A DNA stretch of 64,000 nt from Deltaproteobacteria bacterium (GTDB taxonomy: Bacteria > Myxococcota > Kuafuiibacteriia > Kuafuiibacteriales > Kuafuiibacteriaceae): NCBI GenBank assembly GCA_020632995.1, contig JACKEN010000013.1, forward strand, positions 1-64,000, in the 5' to 3' direction. Made by a program: the position numbers and the translations under genes. Each line of letters begins with the position of its first letter. Position 1 is the first letter of the stretch. Shown in pieces: positions 7,157 to 15,397 of this stretch. Under the pieces are notes generated by a model that searched no databases, was not told the origin of the DNA, and worked only from the letters and a program-made list of their open reading frames with translations.

Positions 7157-8833
7157 ATGCATCGATTTTGCAGTCGAGATGGATGGTTGGGCACCGCCGC
7201 GCGGAATGGGGCAAGCAGGCTTGCGTTGTTGACCGTGGTCGCGGCGGCGCCCGTGGTGGTGGGGCAGTCCGAGGCGAGGGCGGGTGAGTTCTATCTCGAG
7301 GACGTGACCGCGCGCCTGCCGGTCGATCCGGACGCGAACATCAAGGACACCCTGGACGTGGATCTGGCGGACATCGACGGGGACGGCGACCTCGACATGT
7401 TCGTCGTCGACGGCTCGGGGTCGGTGACGCCGTTCCCCAACAAGGTCTTCGCCAACGACGGGCACGGCAACTTCACCGACGTCACCGCTACGGCGCTCCC
7501 CCCGGGGCCGCCCGCCAACAGCACCGAGGTGGAGTTCGCGGACATCGACGGGGACGGCGACCTGGACGCGGTGGTCTCCAACCTCGGCGGCAACCAGCTG
7601 CTGGTGAACGACGGCGCGGGGCACTTCAGCGACGCCAGCGCGAACCTCGCGCAGGCTGTGCCCCCTGGCCCGCCCGGGTTCTCGGTGCCCTTCCCGCCCT
7701 TCTTCATCGAGATCAGCGCGGAGGCGCGCTTCGCGGACGTGGACGGGGACGGCGACCCGGACATCCTGATCGCGAACGAGAACCCGCTGCCCTTCGGGCC
7801 GCCCGGCGACTTCAACCGGCTGCTCCTGAACGACGGCAGCGGCGTCTTCACCGAGACGCAAGGCCGCTTGCCGGTCTCGATCAACCAGAGCGCGGGCTAC
7901 GCGGTCGGTGACATCGACGGAGACGGTGACCTCGATCTGATCGAGGTGAACATCGGCGCCAACAACGTCTTCATCAACGACGGGGCGGGCTACTTCACCG
8001 ACGAGACCGCGACCCGCCTCGTGACGTCGCCGCGCTCCACCCGGAAGGGGATCCTGGCCGACGTGGACCACGACGGCGACCTGGACTTCTTCGAGGGGAA
8101 CTCGCGCAACGAGCAGAACCGGCTGTTCCTGAACGACGGCACCGGCGTCTTCACCGACGTCACCGACACCCACCTGCCGGTGCGCCTCGACACCACCACC
8201 GACGTCGACCTGGTCGACATCGACCTCGACGGGGACCTGGACGCCTACATCACCAACGTCGGCGACTTCGTGGGCGGGCACGGCTTCATCGGCGACCAGG
8301 ACCAGATCCTGCTCAACGACGGGGCGGGCCACTACACCGACGGCAGCTACCCGCGGGGCGACGATCGCTCCGGCCGCGGCACCAACGCGGAGTGGGGCGA
8401 CATCGACGGGGACGGCGATCCGGACCTCGTCGTGGCCAACTCCGGTGGCACCGACCAGCCGGGTCTGCCGCCGCCGGACGGGGCCGAGCGCCTGTACGTC
8501 AACCACACTTGCGACACCGAGCTCAGGGCCTGTCTCGGGTTCGCGGCGGGCCTGGTCTCGAGTGAGGTGGGCGCGCTGGATCCGGATCCGGCCGCGGGGG
8601 TCATGACCTCCCCTCACCAGGCGGTGAACGAGGCGCGGCAGCAGGTGCTGGCGTTCTTCGCCGGCCAGCTGGTGAGCGGCGCGCCCCAGGCGCCCATCCC
8701 GGCGTTGCTCGCCGGCTTCGTCTTCATCCAGCGCCGGGTGGACGGGGATCACCCGCCACCGGACTGGGTGCAGGGCGCGGCGGCAGATCGGCTCCTCATC
8801 CTGAGCACCTTCGCCGTCGACGCGGCGCACTGA
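7157..8833 (+). CDS. Secreted FG-GAP/VCBS repeat protein
   Basis: The 558-aa protein has an N-terminal secretion signal (hydrophobic core LALLTVVAAAPVVV, cleavage near AEARA-G). Residues ~45-450 are tandem FG-GAP/VCBS repeats, each with a calcium-binding loop of the type DIDGDGDLD or DVDGDGDPD and a following LLNDGAGHF/GNFTDVT strand; at least seven loops are visible. These fold as a beta-propeller like integrin alpha and bind Ca2+. The last ~110 residues are not repeat-like and lack an obvious sorting signal. An extracellular binding or adhesion role is likely. The ATG at 7157 has a strong purine-rich SD; an ATG seven codons upstream lies inside that SD and is less likely. Confidence 0.88.
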   Translation: MHRFCSRDGWLGTAARNGASRLALLTVVAAAPVVVGQSEARAGEFYLEDVTARLPVDPDANIKDTLDVDLADIDGDGDLDMFVVDGSGSVTPFPNKVFANDGHGNFTDVTATALPPGPPANSTEVEFADIDGDGDLDAVVSNLGGNQLLVNDGAGHFSDASANLAQAVPPGPPGFSVPFPPFFIEISAEARFADVDGDGDPDILIANENPLPFGPPGDFNRLLLNDGSGVFTETQGRLPVSINQSAGYAVGDIDGDGDLDLIEVNIGANNVFINDGAGYFTDETATRLVTSPRSTRKGILADVDHDGDLDFFEGNSRNEQNRLFLNDGTGVFTDVTDTHLPVRLDTTTDVDLVDIDLDGDLDAYITNVGDFVGGHGFIGDQDQILLNDGAGHYTDGSYPRGDDRSGRGTNAEWGDIDGDGDPDLVVANSGGTDQPGLPPPDGAERLYVNHTCDTELRACLGFAAGLVSSEVGALDPDPAAGVMTSPHQAVNEARQQVLAFFAGQLVSGAPQAPIPALLAGFVFIQRRVDGDHPPPDWVQGAAADRLLILSTFAVDAAH

Positions 8834-8874
8834 GCCTGGGGTCCCGGGCCGGCGGAGCCGTCCCACCCCACTTC

Positions 8875-8891
8875 GCCGGGCTTCGCCCGGC
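8875..8891. terminator. GC hairpin after the FG-GAP gene
   Basis: GCCGGGC/GCCCGGC with a TTC loop lies 42 bp after the stop at 8833. It is not followed directly by a T-run (the nearest, CTTTTC, is about 40 bp further), so it is at best a weak intrinsic terminator. The same spacer also holds a 12-bp direct repeat GGTCCCGGGCCG at 8840 and 8908. Confidence 0.35.
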
Positions 8892-8940
8892 TGCGCGCTC
8901 CGCTTGCGGTCCCGGGCCGAATCTTTTCTGCGTCAGGTCG

Positions 8941-8968
8941 GCGTGGGTCCCCGCGTATGGACCCACGC
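8941..8968. promoter_or_regulatory. Perfect 10-bp inverted repeat at the sigma-factor start
   Basis: GCGTGGGTCC (8941-8950) and GGACCCACGC (8959-8968) are exact inverted repeats around an 8-nt loop. The first possible ATG of the sigma gene (8957) lies at the edge of the loop, and the second (8972) lies 3 nt after the right arm. The element could be an operator at the promoter or an RNA hairpin that hides the start site. A DNA-binding or folding experiment would be needed to choose. Confidence 0.5.
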
Positions 8969-9667
8969 CGCATGTTTCGCGTGGGATCTCAGCTCGAGCT
9001 GGTAGGGGGGTGGGCGCCGCCTCAGCGCGCCGCGTCAACGGTGCCGCCCGCCGTAGACGACAGCCCGCTCTCCCCCGCCGACGTGGGCCGGGCCCTGGCC
9101 GGTGACGCGGCGGCGATGGCCCGCCTCGTCCGCGCGCTCCGGCCCGCGCTCCAGGCCGAGGTCGCCTGGACCCTCGAGCGGTTCGCGCCCCGCGGCCGCG
9201 GGCGGGACCCCCGGCAGGAGGTCTTCGACATGGTGCAGGAGGTCTTCCTGGCTCTCCTCGAGCGGGACGGCGCCCTGCTCCGAAAGTGGGACCCGGAGCG
9301 GGGGCGGACCCTCGTCAGCTTCGCGCGGCTCCTCGCGCGGCACCATGTGGTGTCGACGCTGCGCTCCCATCGGCGCAACCCCTGGACCGAGGAGCCCACG
9401 CCGACCGAGCGCATGTCCGCCGTCCCAGGGGACTGCGAGGAGCTCCGGCTGGCCCAGGTGGACGAGGCGCGGCGCACGGTCGAGGCCCTGCGCCAGGAGC
9501 TGAAGGGCCGGAGCATGCTAATGTTCGAGGGGCTCTACGTGGAGGAGCGATCGGTGGAGGAGGTCTGCCAGGAGTTCGGCCTCAGCCGAGACGCGCTCTA
9601 CACCTGGCGCACGCGCCTCAGGCAGAAGGTCTCGAAGATCGCAGCGAAGTTGAGGGGCGAGCCATGA
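8957..9667 (+). CDS. ECF-type RNA polymerase sigma factor
   Basis: This protein (236 aa from ATG 8957; 231 aa from ATG 8972) has a sigma-70 region 2-like part (MARLVRALRPAL, then VFDMVQEVFLALLERDGALLRKWDPERG and FARLLARHHVVSTLR, residues ~50-140). A C-terminal helix-turn-helix of region 4 type follows (ERSVEEVCQEFGLSRDALYTWRTRLRQKV, ~195-225). The spacing and small size fit ECF sigma factors. Its stop overlaps the start of a membrane protein gene by ATGA, the standard position of an anti-sigma factor. It probably directs transcription of this operon and perhaps other genes in response to an envelope signal. Confidence 0.8.
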   Translation: MDPRRMFRVGSQLELVGGWAPPQRAASTVPPAVDDSPLSPADVGRALAGDAAAMARLVRALRPALQAEVAWTLERFAPRGRGRDPRQEVFDMVQEVFLALLERDGALLRKWDPERGRTLVSFARLLARHHVVSTLRSHRRNPWTEEPTPTERMSAVPGDCEELRLAQVDEARRTVEALRQELKGRSMLMFEGLYVEERSVEEVCQEFGLSRDALYTWRTRLRQKVSKIAAKLRGEP

Positions 9668-10371
9668 GAGACGACGACGACCTCCTCGTGACGTTGGGGC
9701 GGGCAGAGCGCGAGGCGGCCCGGGTGCCCGAGCGCTGGCTCGCGGTCTCGATGGGGACGGCATCGGCAAGTGAGCTTGCGGAGATCGCCGAGGAGGCCCT
9801 GAGGGACCCGGACGTGCGGCGCTATAGGGCTCGCTTCACCCCCCTCGAGGCCGACCTCGAGCAGGCCATCACCGCCCGCGCCCTCCGCGCCGTCCGGGCG
9901 CGGCGGGGCTGGCGGGCGGCGTGGTCCGCCCTCGCCGCGGCGGCGGTGGTGCTCCTCGGGTGGATGGCTTGGGCGATGCAATCCGGGTTGCCGGCCTACA
10001 CCCTCGAGGTCTCGGCCCAGGACGCGCCCATGCGTGGCCGCGAGGCCGTCACGCTGGTCCCGCGCCACCACGCGGACAGCGCGCTGACCCTGGTGCTGCG
10101 GCCGGAGCGGCGGCGGGGCGACGTGGCGGTGGACGCCTTCGTAGAGGTGGCGGGCCAGGTGCGGCGGCTCGCGATTCCCTACGAGGTGGCCTCCACCGGC
10201 GCGATCCGGGTGGACGGGCGGGTGCGTGACCTCCTCCCCGGGATCCGGGGCGAGGCGGAGCTCCTCCTCGTCGTCCGCGCCCGCGGCGCGGCGCCGCTCG
10301 GCCCGGAGGCCCTGGCCGGGGCGCAGGCCGAGGGTCGGGTCCACCGCTACCACCTCCGGATCGTGGAGTGA
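9664..10371 (+). CDS. Single-pass membrane protein, probable anti-sigma factor
   Basis: The 235-aa protein has a ~85-residue cytoplasmic-type N-terminus rich in charge (begins MRDDDDLLVTLGRAEREAAR). One transmembrane segment follows (AAWSALAAAAVVLLGWMAWAM, about residues 86-106), then ~130 residues outside the membrane with a beta-rich look. No zinc-binding HxxxCxxC is present. Topology, size and the 4-bp overlap with the sigma gene fit an anti-sigma factor; this is inference from context. It in turn overlaps the CHAT gene (GTGA), so sensor and protease candidate are translationally coupled. Confidence 0.6.
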   Translation: MRDDDDLLVTLGRAEREAARVPERWLAVSMGTASASELAEIAEEALRDPDVRRYRARFTPLEADLEQAITARALRAVRARRGWRAAWSALAAAAVVLLGWMAWAMQSGLPAYTLEVSAQDAPMRGREAVTLVPRHHADSALTLVLRPERRRGDVAVDAFVEVAGQVRRLAIPYEVASTGAIRVDGRVRDLLPGIRGEAELLLVVRARGAAPLGPEALAGAQAEGRVHRYHLRIVE

Positions 10372-12959
10372 GGCGCTTGGGGGGCTGGTTCAACGCAGGC
10401 TGGGTTGCCGCGCTGGTGCTGTGTGCGTGCCAACGCCCCTCGGACCCCCTCGAGGTGCGCTTCGCGGGCTGCCCCGAGGTGGAGGCGGGGCCTCGCTGCG
10501 TGGTCCGCGGCGACGGGCCGGTGGCGCTCACCTTTGCGGTGCGCGGTCAGGGGCGGGTCGAGGCGCGCTTCGAGGGTGAGGCGCTGCCCCTCGTCCTCAC
10601 CGCCACCGCCGGAGTCCGCCGGGCCACGGTGACGGTCGCGGGGCCGGGGCAGCTGGTGGTATTGCAGGACGGCCTGCGCTTCGAGCTCGACCTGGTAGAG
10701 GAGTCCGGCGCGGACCCGGAGGCGGTGGCGCAGAGTCAGGCCGCTCGCCGCCACCTTGGGCGCGGGGAGTGGCAGGAGGCCCTCGCGCTCCTGGAGGCGA
10801 GCGCACCACGCCACGCGGCCCGGGGCACATGGTGGCGCGCGGTGGAAGACCTGCAGGCGGGGGCGTACACGCTGACCTACGAGGCGCACCGCCTGGACGA
10901 GGCGTCGGCGTGGCTGGACCGGGCGGAGCCCTGGCTGGTGCACCACGGCCTGGGCTGGGCGTTCCAGCCCTACTACCGGGCGCTGATCTCCCTCGCCGCG
11001 GCCGAGCCGGCCCGAGCGCTGGGAGAGCTGGAGCTGTCCCGGGCGCGCCTCGCGGCGGTGGCGCCGGAGCAGTTGATCACGGTGGAGCACCAACGCGCGA
11101 CCGCGCTGCAGCTCCTGGGGCGGCACGACGAGGTGCGCGCGGTGTTCGCCGCGGTGGCGGCGGCGCCGATCGAGGCGCCCTGTGAGCGGGCGCAGGTCCT
11201 GAACAACCTGGCCTGGATCGGTCTGCTGGTGGCGGACGGGCAGGGGCGCCCGCCGTCACCCGACGTCCGAGCGGTGCTCGATGAAGCGCAGGCTCTCTTT
11301 CGGAGGAGGTCGTGTCCGGCCTGGTACGGGGAGGACCAGGTCGGCCTGCACCTCGCACTGGTGGCGGTGCTCGACCGAGACCCCAAGGCGGCGCGAGCGG
11401 CGCTGGAGCAGGTCCCAGAGGGGCAGGGGATGCTCGCCGTGCGCCTCCTGCGCGAGGAACTCGAAGGGCGCATCGACCTCCTGCAGGCTGACCTGCGGGG
11501 TGCCCACGCCGCGTTCGGGCGCGGCGCCGCCCTTGCGCGGCAGACCTTGGAGCTCGATGCTGCGTGGCGCTTCGAGCTCCTGGAGGCGGAGGCCTACCGG
11601 GCAGCGGGTGACCTGGAGGCGGAGCTCGCCGCCTTGGAGCGGGCGGAGCGCGTCCTCTCGGACGAGATGCTACGGGTGCCGCTGGGGGAGGGCCGTGGCA
11701 TGTTCCTCGCGGACCGGACCCGGAGCGCTGAGCGGCTCGCCCGGCGGGCGCTCGATGCAGGTCGGATTGACGAGGCAGCGTGCGCCCTGCGCCGGATGCG
11801 CGCCCGCGCCCTGGCCCGGGCGGCCCAGGGGTTGGCCCTCGAGGGGCTGTCGCGCGATGCCCGCCAGAACTGGGTGCGGGCCCTGGGCGACGTGCGGCGG
11901 GGCAGCGCAGAGCTGGAGGCGCAGGCCTTGGGTGGGTGGGCCCTCCCAGCGGGCGAGCGGGCCGCGTTCGAGGCGACCCAGGCGGCCCGGGCCGACGACG
12001 TGCGCGGGCGGCTCCGGGCAGCGCTCGGGATGCTCGAGGGGAGCGCGCCCCCGGTGACCTGCGCGGCGCTGCCGTGGCCAGGACCGGGGGAGGTCACGCT
12101 GGCCTGGTTCTCGCTGCAAGGCGACCCGGGACCCCACCGATTGCTGGGCCTGGTGTCCACCGCTTCGGGGACCCGAGCCCACACATACGAAGTCGCGCCG
12201 CAGGACCCGGCGGAGTGGCTCGCCCCGTTCCTGCCCGAGCTGCAGGCTGCCCGGCGGATCCGGATCGTGACTGGGGGCCCGGAGGGCGGGGCGCCGCTGC
12301 ACACCGCGCCGTTCCTGGGCGCGACCTTGGGCGCTCGGCGCGCGGTGACCTATGCGCTCGACCTGGCGGCCCGCACTCCATCGGCGCCTCGGCCGGATCT
12401 CGCGGTGGTGATCTCGGATCCCGGGCGCAACCTCGAGGGCGCGCGCCGGGAGGGCGCCGCGGTGGAGCAGGCGCTCCGTCGAGCGGGGTGGCCGATCCAG
12501 CGCCTGGAGGGGGCCGAGGCCACCGCTGCCGCGGTGCGTGCCGCGCTGCCCCACGCGACCCTCCTGCATCTGGCCGGGCACGCTCGCACCGGCGGCGCCA
12601 CCGCGTGGTCGGATCACCTGGTCCTGCACAACGGCACTCTGGGGCCGGCGGACATCCTGGCAAGCGGGGTTGCGCCGCGCTGGGTGGTGCTCACCGGGTG
12701 CGAGACCTCGCCGCTGAGGCCCGAGGAGCACGGCGCGGGCCTGAGCCTTGCTCACGCCTTCCTCCTCGCCGGGGCGGAGCAGGTGCTGGCCGCCACGGAC
12801 GAAGTTGATGATGCGGCGAGCGGCGCCCTGGGCGCTCGGCTCTACGCCGAGGTCCAGTCGGGTGCAGTCGATCTTGCGGAGGCCTACCGCCAGGCCTTCG
12901 CGTCCACCGCTACCGAAGCCCACGCGCAGTGGGCGCCGTTTCGGGTCTGGGGCCCGTAG
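10368..12959 (+). CDS. Lipoprotein with TPR-like repeats and C-terminal CHAT peptidase domain
   Basis: The 863-aa protein starts with a signal and lipobox VLCAC, so it is probably lipid-anchored. Residues ~115-470 are helical TPR-like repeats (for example HLGRGEWQEALALLEASAP). The C-terminal ~270 residues form a CHAT domain, a caspase-like cysteine peptidase fold: LLHLAGHA with His738 and VVLTGCETS with Cys778, the expected His-Cys pair. It ends with VDLAEAYRQAF and QWAPFRVWG, normal for CHAT. CHAT-TPR proteins are proteases or sensors in defence, separase-like and gasdermin-activating systems. Here it follows a sigma/anti-sigma pair and precedes a subtilase, suggesting an envelope proteolytic cascade. 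Start is a GTG overlapping the previous stop. Confidence 0.88.
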   Translation: MRRLGGWFNAGWVAALVLCACQRPSDPLEVRFAGCPEVEAGPRCVVRGDGPVALTFAVRGQGRVEARFEGEALPLVLTATAGVRRATVTVAGPGQLVVLQDGLRFELDLVEESGADPEAVAQSQAARRHLGRGEWQEALALLEASAPRHAARGTWWRAVEDLQAGAYTLTYEAHRLDEASAWLDRAEPWLVHHGLGWAFQPYYRALISLAAAEPARALGELELSRARLAAVAPEQLITVEHQRATALQLLGRHDEVRAVFAAVAAAPIEAPCERAQVLNNLAWIGLLVADGQGRPPSPDVRAVLDEAQALFRRRSCPAWYGEDQVGLHLALVAVLDRDPKAARAALEQVPEGQGMLAVRLLREELEGRIDLLQADLRGAHAAFGRGAALARQTLELDAAWRFELLEAEAYRAAGDLEAELAALERAERVLSDEMLRVPLGEGRGMFLADRTRSAERLARRALDAGRIDEAACALRRMRARALARAAQGLALEGLSRDARQNWVRALGDVRRGSAELEAQALGGWALPAGERAAFEATQAARADDVRGRLRAALGMLEGSAPPVTCAALPWPGPGEVTLAWFSLQGDPGPHRLLGLVSTASGTRAHTYEVAPQDPAEWLAPFLPELQAARRIRIVTGGPEGGAPLHTAPFLGATLGARRAVTYALDLAARTPSAPRPDLAVVISDPGRNLEGARREGAAVEQALRRAGWPIQRLEGAEATAAAVRAALPHATLLHLAGHARTGGATAWSDHLVLHNGTLGPADILASGVAPRWVVLTGCETSPLRPEEHGAGLSLAHAFLLAGAEQVLAATDEVDDAASGALGARLYAEVQSGAVDLAEAYRQAFASTATEAHAQWAPFRVWGP

Positions 12960-12966
12960 GGGGTGC

Positions 12967-14652
12967 ATGATGATTGGATGGACAGCTCTTCTTCTCACTG
13001 TCGCGACGACGGGCCCGAGCGAGGCCGAGAGCCTGGAGTGTCGACAGGGGCCCAGCCAGCTCGCGGTGGTCCAGTCGGGCACATGCCCGATCGTCGGCGG
13101 CTGGGACCTCGTGGTCAGCACGCTGCCTGGGCTGGAGGGCTTCTGCGAGTATCGGCCCACCCCGGAGGCGCCGTGCCCACTCCCGCGCGAGAACCTCGCG
13201 CGGGTCGATCCGATCGTCGGCCGGGTGCTCACCCAGAGCGGCGCCGGCTCGACCCTCGTGGGGCCTCAGACCGGCCTCGCCGGGCGGCTCGCCCCAGCCC
13301 TCAGCCTCCTTTTCGAGCACCACGCGAACGTCCCCGTCGGGCCCGCGCTCGCCTCCACCACTCCCCCGGTGCGGTTGGCGGTGGTGGACACCATGCCGGC
13401 GGGCGCGACCGCCCCGAACTCCGTGCACGGTCCAACGGTGGGGGCGATCGCGAGCAGGATGGCTTGCGGCAGGTCAGGCTGCGCGGTGGAGGTGGTACAC
13501 CACCTGGGGCTGCCGAGGGTGCAGGGCGGTCAGGAGGATCCCATCCACGGTGGCTACTACGGCACCCTGTGGGATCTCGCGCGCGGGATCGCCGAGGCGG
13601 TGGACGCCGCGTCGTCGTCGTCGCAGCGGTTGGTGATCAACCTGAGCCTGGGCTGGGCGCGCGACCCTGACTCGGCCCTACGTCTCGTGGCCTCCACCCA
13701 GTCGACCCCGACCCACGGGACCCAAGACCTCGAGACGGGCGAGCAGGCGGTGTACGCCGCGCTCGTTGCGGCCAGACAGCAGGGCGCGCTGGTGCTCGCG
13801 GCCTCCGGCAACGAGACCGCGCCGGGGGCGTCCGGGGAAGGGCCGCTCCTCCCCGCGGCGTGGGCCGAGCTTCCGGTGCCGGTCGGCGTGGCAGGCCCGC
13901 TCGTGGTGCCGGTGGGCGGCGTGGACAGCCATGATCAGCGCCTGGAGAACGCGCGCCCCGGCTCCACCCCGGTGCTCGTGGCGCCCGGATCGGGTGCCGC
14001 GGTGCCCGGCAGCGCGGTGCTCACCGGCACCAGCCTGAGCACGGTGATCGCCTCCAGCGCCGCAGCGTTGGTGTGGAGCATCCAGCCCAACCTCACCGCG
14101 GAGGAGGTCCTGGCGGTTGTCATGGGCTCGGCCGACCGCCTGCCGTTGCAGGCGGAGTTCTGCACCACCGACGACTGCTCCGCCCGCCGGGTCTCGGTGT
14201 GCGGCGCCCAGCTCGCGGCTTGCGAAGGCAACATGGCCTGCATGATCGATACCTGCGACTCACCGTACCCACGGCCCGTCAGCCGCATCCCGGAGGTCTT
14301 CCTCGGCGGCGCGGCCGGGATGACGCCGGAGTGGCTCACCCATGGACCCGAGATCCCCACGTCTTGCGGTCGCACCTTCGAGCTGACGTCATCCTCCACC
14401 ACGGGTCAGGGCGCGGAGGCCCACTGCCCCAGCAACCTGACCTGGGCGGTGCGCCAGCTCGACACCGGGCCCCAGCCCAACAAGGGCAGCTGCCCCGCAT
14501 GCGGCAGCGGCGGAGGGGGCTCGACGAGCTTCGCAATGCTGTCCTCGTCCGAGCCGCCACCCCCGCCCCCGCCCTTCTGGGTCATCTTGGAGTTGGCGGC
14601 CACGCTGCCGGGCGGGCAGATCCACCACCCGTACATCCGGTTCCTCGGCTAG
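12967..14652 (+). CDS. Secreted S8 (subtilisin-like) serine protease, ends at an in-frame amber codon
   Basis: The 561-aa product has a signal peptide at its start (MMIGWTALLLTVATTGPSEA) and a subtilase domain with all catalytic residues: Asp141 (LAVVDTM), His154 (VHGPTVG), oxyanion Asn (AASGNE) and Ser356 (GTSLSTVIASSAAAL). Cys-rich stretches follow (residues ~395-440 and ~460-510), then a Pro-run (PPPPPPPF). The frame hits TAG at 14650-14652 but continues open and protein-like for 54 more codons to TGA at 14815-14817. The truncated product keeps the whole catalytic domain. It lies 7 bp after the CHAT gene and is probably part of its operon. Confidence 0.85.
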   Translation: MMIGWTALLLTVATTGPSEAESLECRQGPSQLAVVQSGTCPIVGGWDLVVSTLPGLEGFCEYRPTPEAPCPLPRENLARVDPIVGRVLTQSGAGSTLVGPQTGLAGRLAPALSLLFEHHANVPVGPALASTTPPVRLAVVDTMPAGATAPNSVHGPTVGAIASRMACGRSGCAVEVVHHLGLPRVQGGQEDPIHGGYYGTLWDLARGIAEAVDAASSSSQRLVINLSLGWARDPDSALRLVASTQSTPTHGTQDLETGEQAVYAALVAARQQGALVLAASGNETAPGASGEGPLLPAAWAELPVPVGVAGPLVVPVGGVDSHDQRLENARPGSTPVLVAPGSGAAVPGSAVLTGTSLSTVIASSAAALVWSIQPNLTAEEVLAVVMGSADRLPLQAEFCTTDDCSARRVSVCGAQLAACEGNMACMIDTCDSPYPRPVSRIPEVFLGGAAGMTPEWLTHGPEIPTSCGRTFELTSSSTTGQGAEAHCPSNLTWAVRQLDTGPQPNKGSCPACGSGGGGSTSFAMLSSSEPPPPPPPFWVILELAATLPGGQIHHPYIRFLG

Positions 14653-14817
14653 GAGGCGCGCTTCGCGCTCCCCACCCCGCTCCCTGCAGGCTACGCGCGC
14701 GCCTTCCTCTTCGACAGCACCGCGGCCGGGTTCCAGGTGCACCAGGCGTGGCTCGAGTACGAGGTGGAGGAGGGCGGCCAGCTCTACTTCGCCGCCGATC
14801 CGCTCCTGACGCTCTGA
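14653..14817 (+). other. In-frame continuation of the subtilase after TAG
   Basis: Reading on from the TAG in the same frame gives 54 residues, starting EARFALPTPLPAGYARAFLF and containing VHQAWLEYEVEEGGQLYFAA, then TGA. Composition is like the protease and the gap to the converging gspG gene closes to 5 bp. Most likely the real gene ends at 14817 and the TAG is a nonsense mutation or sequence error; readthrough is possible. Confidence 0.6.
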
Positions 14818-14822
14818 TCTCC

Positions 14823-15230
14823 CTACTCGGCGCTGAGATCGTCCGCGGTGCCGTCCTCTCCATCCGGCCCCTTGGAGCGCAGGATGAAGCCGTCGGGCGA
14901 CGGGCCACCCGGATACTGGTACACGTACGCGTTCCCCCAGGCGTCCGTGGGGAGCTTTCGCAGGATGGGTTGACCCGATGGTGGGCTCACCAGTGGGCTC
15001 AGCCCCTCCCCGGTGTTCGGGTAGCGGCCGGTCTTGAGCTTGAAGAGGTGGAGGGCCTCGGTCAGGTTGTGGAGCTCGACTTCGGTGGCCCGGTGGCTGG
15101 CCTCCTGGCCCGCGCCCACCACGTTGATGCCCACGATCCCGGCGATGACCCCCAAGATGGTGATCACCACCAGGATCTCGATGAGCGTGAGCCCACGCCG
15201 GGCTCTCGAGCGGAGCTGTCGCTGTCTCAT
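14823..15230 (-). CDS. gspG: Type II secretion major pseudopilin GspG
   Basis: The 135-aa protein has the prepilin motif RRG|LTLIEILVVITILGVIAG: a short positive leader, Gly before the cleavage site, Glu at mature position 5 and a hydrophobic helix. The globular part carries the GspG pattern: LHLFKLKTGRYPNTGEGLSPLV, DAWGNAYVYQYPG and the calcium-loop end DGEDGTADDL. It would form the main pseudopilus subunit of a type II secretion system. No other gsp gene is near, so it is an orphan here. It converges on the subtilase gene and is divergent from the alkyltransferase-like gene. Confidence 0.92.
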   Translation of the reverse strand: MRQRQLRSRARRGLTLIEILVVITILGVIAGIVGINVVGAGQEASHRATEVELHNLTEALHLFKLKTGRYPNTGEGLSPLVSPPSGQPILRKLPTDAWGNAYVYQYPGGPSPDGFILRSKGPDGEDGTADDLSAE

Positions 15231-15326
15231 GGGCCGCCCAGGTGCACCGGCCGTGCCACCCGGCGGTCACCGTGCTCCGTGACAACGGTGGCCCGGGGCC
15301 GGACATCCTGTCGTGGTCGGCGCGGT

Positions 15327-15351
15327 CGCCGATGCCAGGATGGCATCGGCG
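15327..15351. promoter_or_regulatory. Perfect 11-bp inverted repeat between gspG and the ATL gene
   Basis: CGCCGATGCCA and TGGCATCGGCG flank a GGA loop, 46 bp before the ATG at 15398. It is symmetrical enough to be an operator for a dimeric regulator of either divergent gene, or an RNA hairpin in the leader of the alkyltransferase-like gene. No T-run follows, so a terminator is unlikely. Confidence 0.45.
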
Positions 15352-15397
15352 CGGTCGGGCTCGCGTCGCGCACGCCCCCGCGGTATGACCGAGCGTC

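Noticed and set aside
8834..8956. Possible small RNA or terminator in the spacer before the sigma gene
   Set aside because: Only one short GC hairpin and a 12-bp repeat are present, with no T-run directly after the hairpin and no recognisable RNA family.
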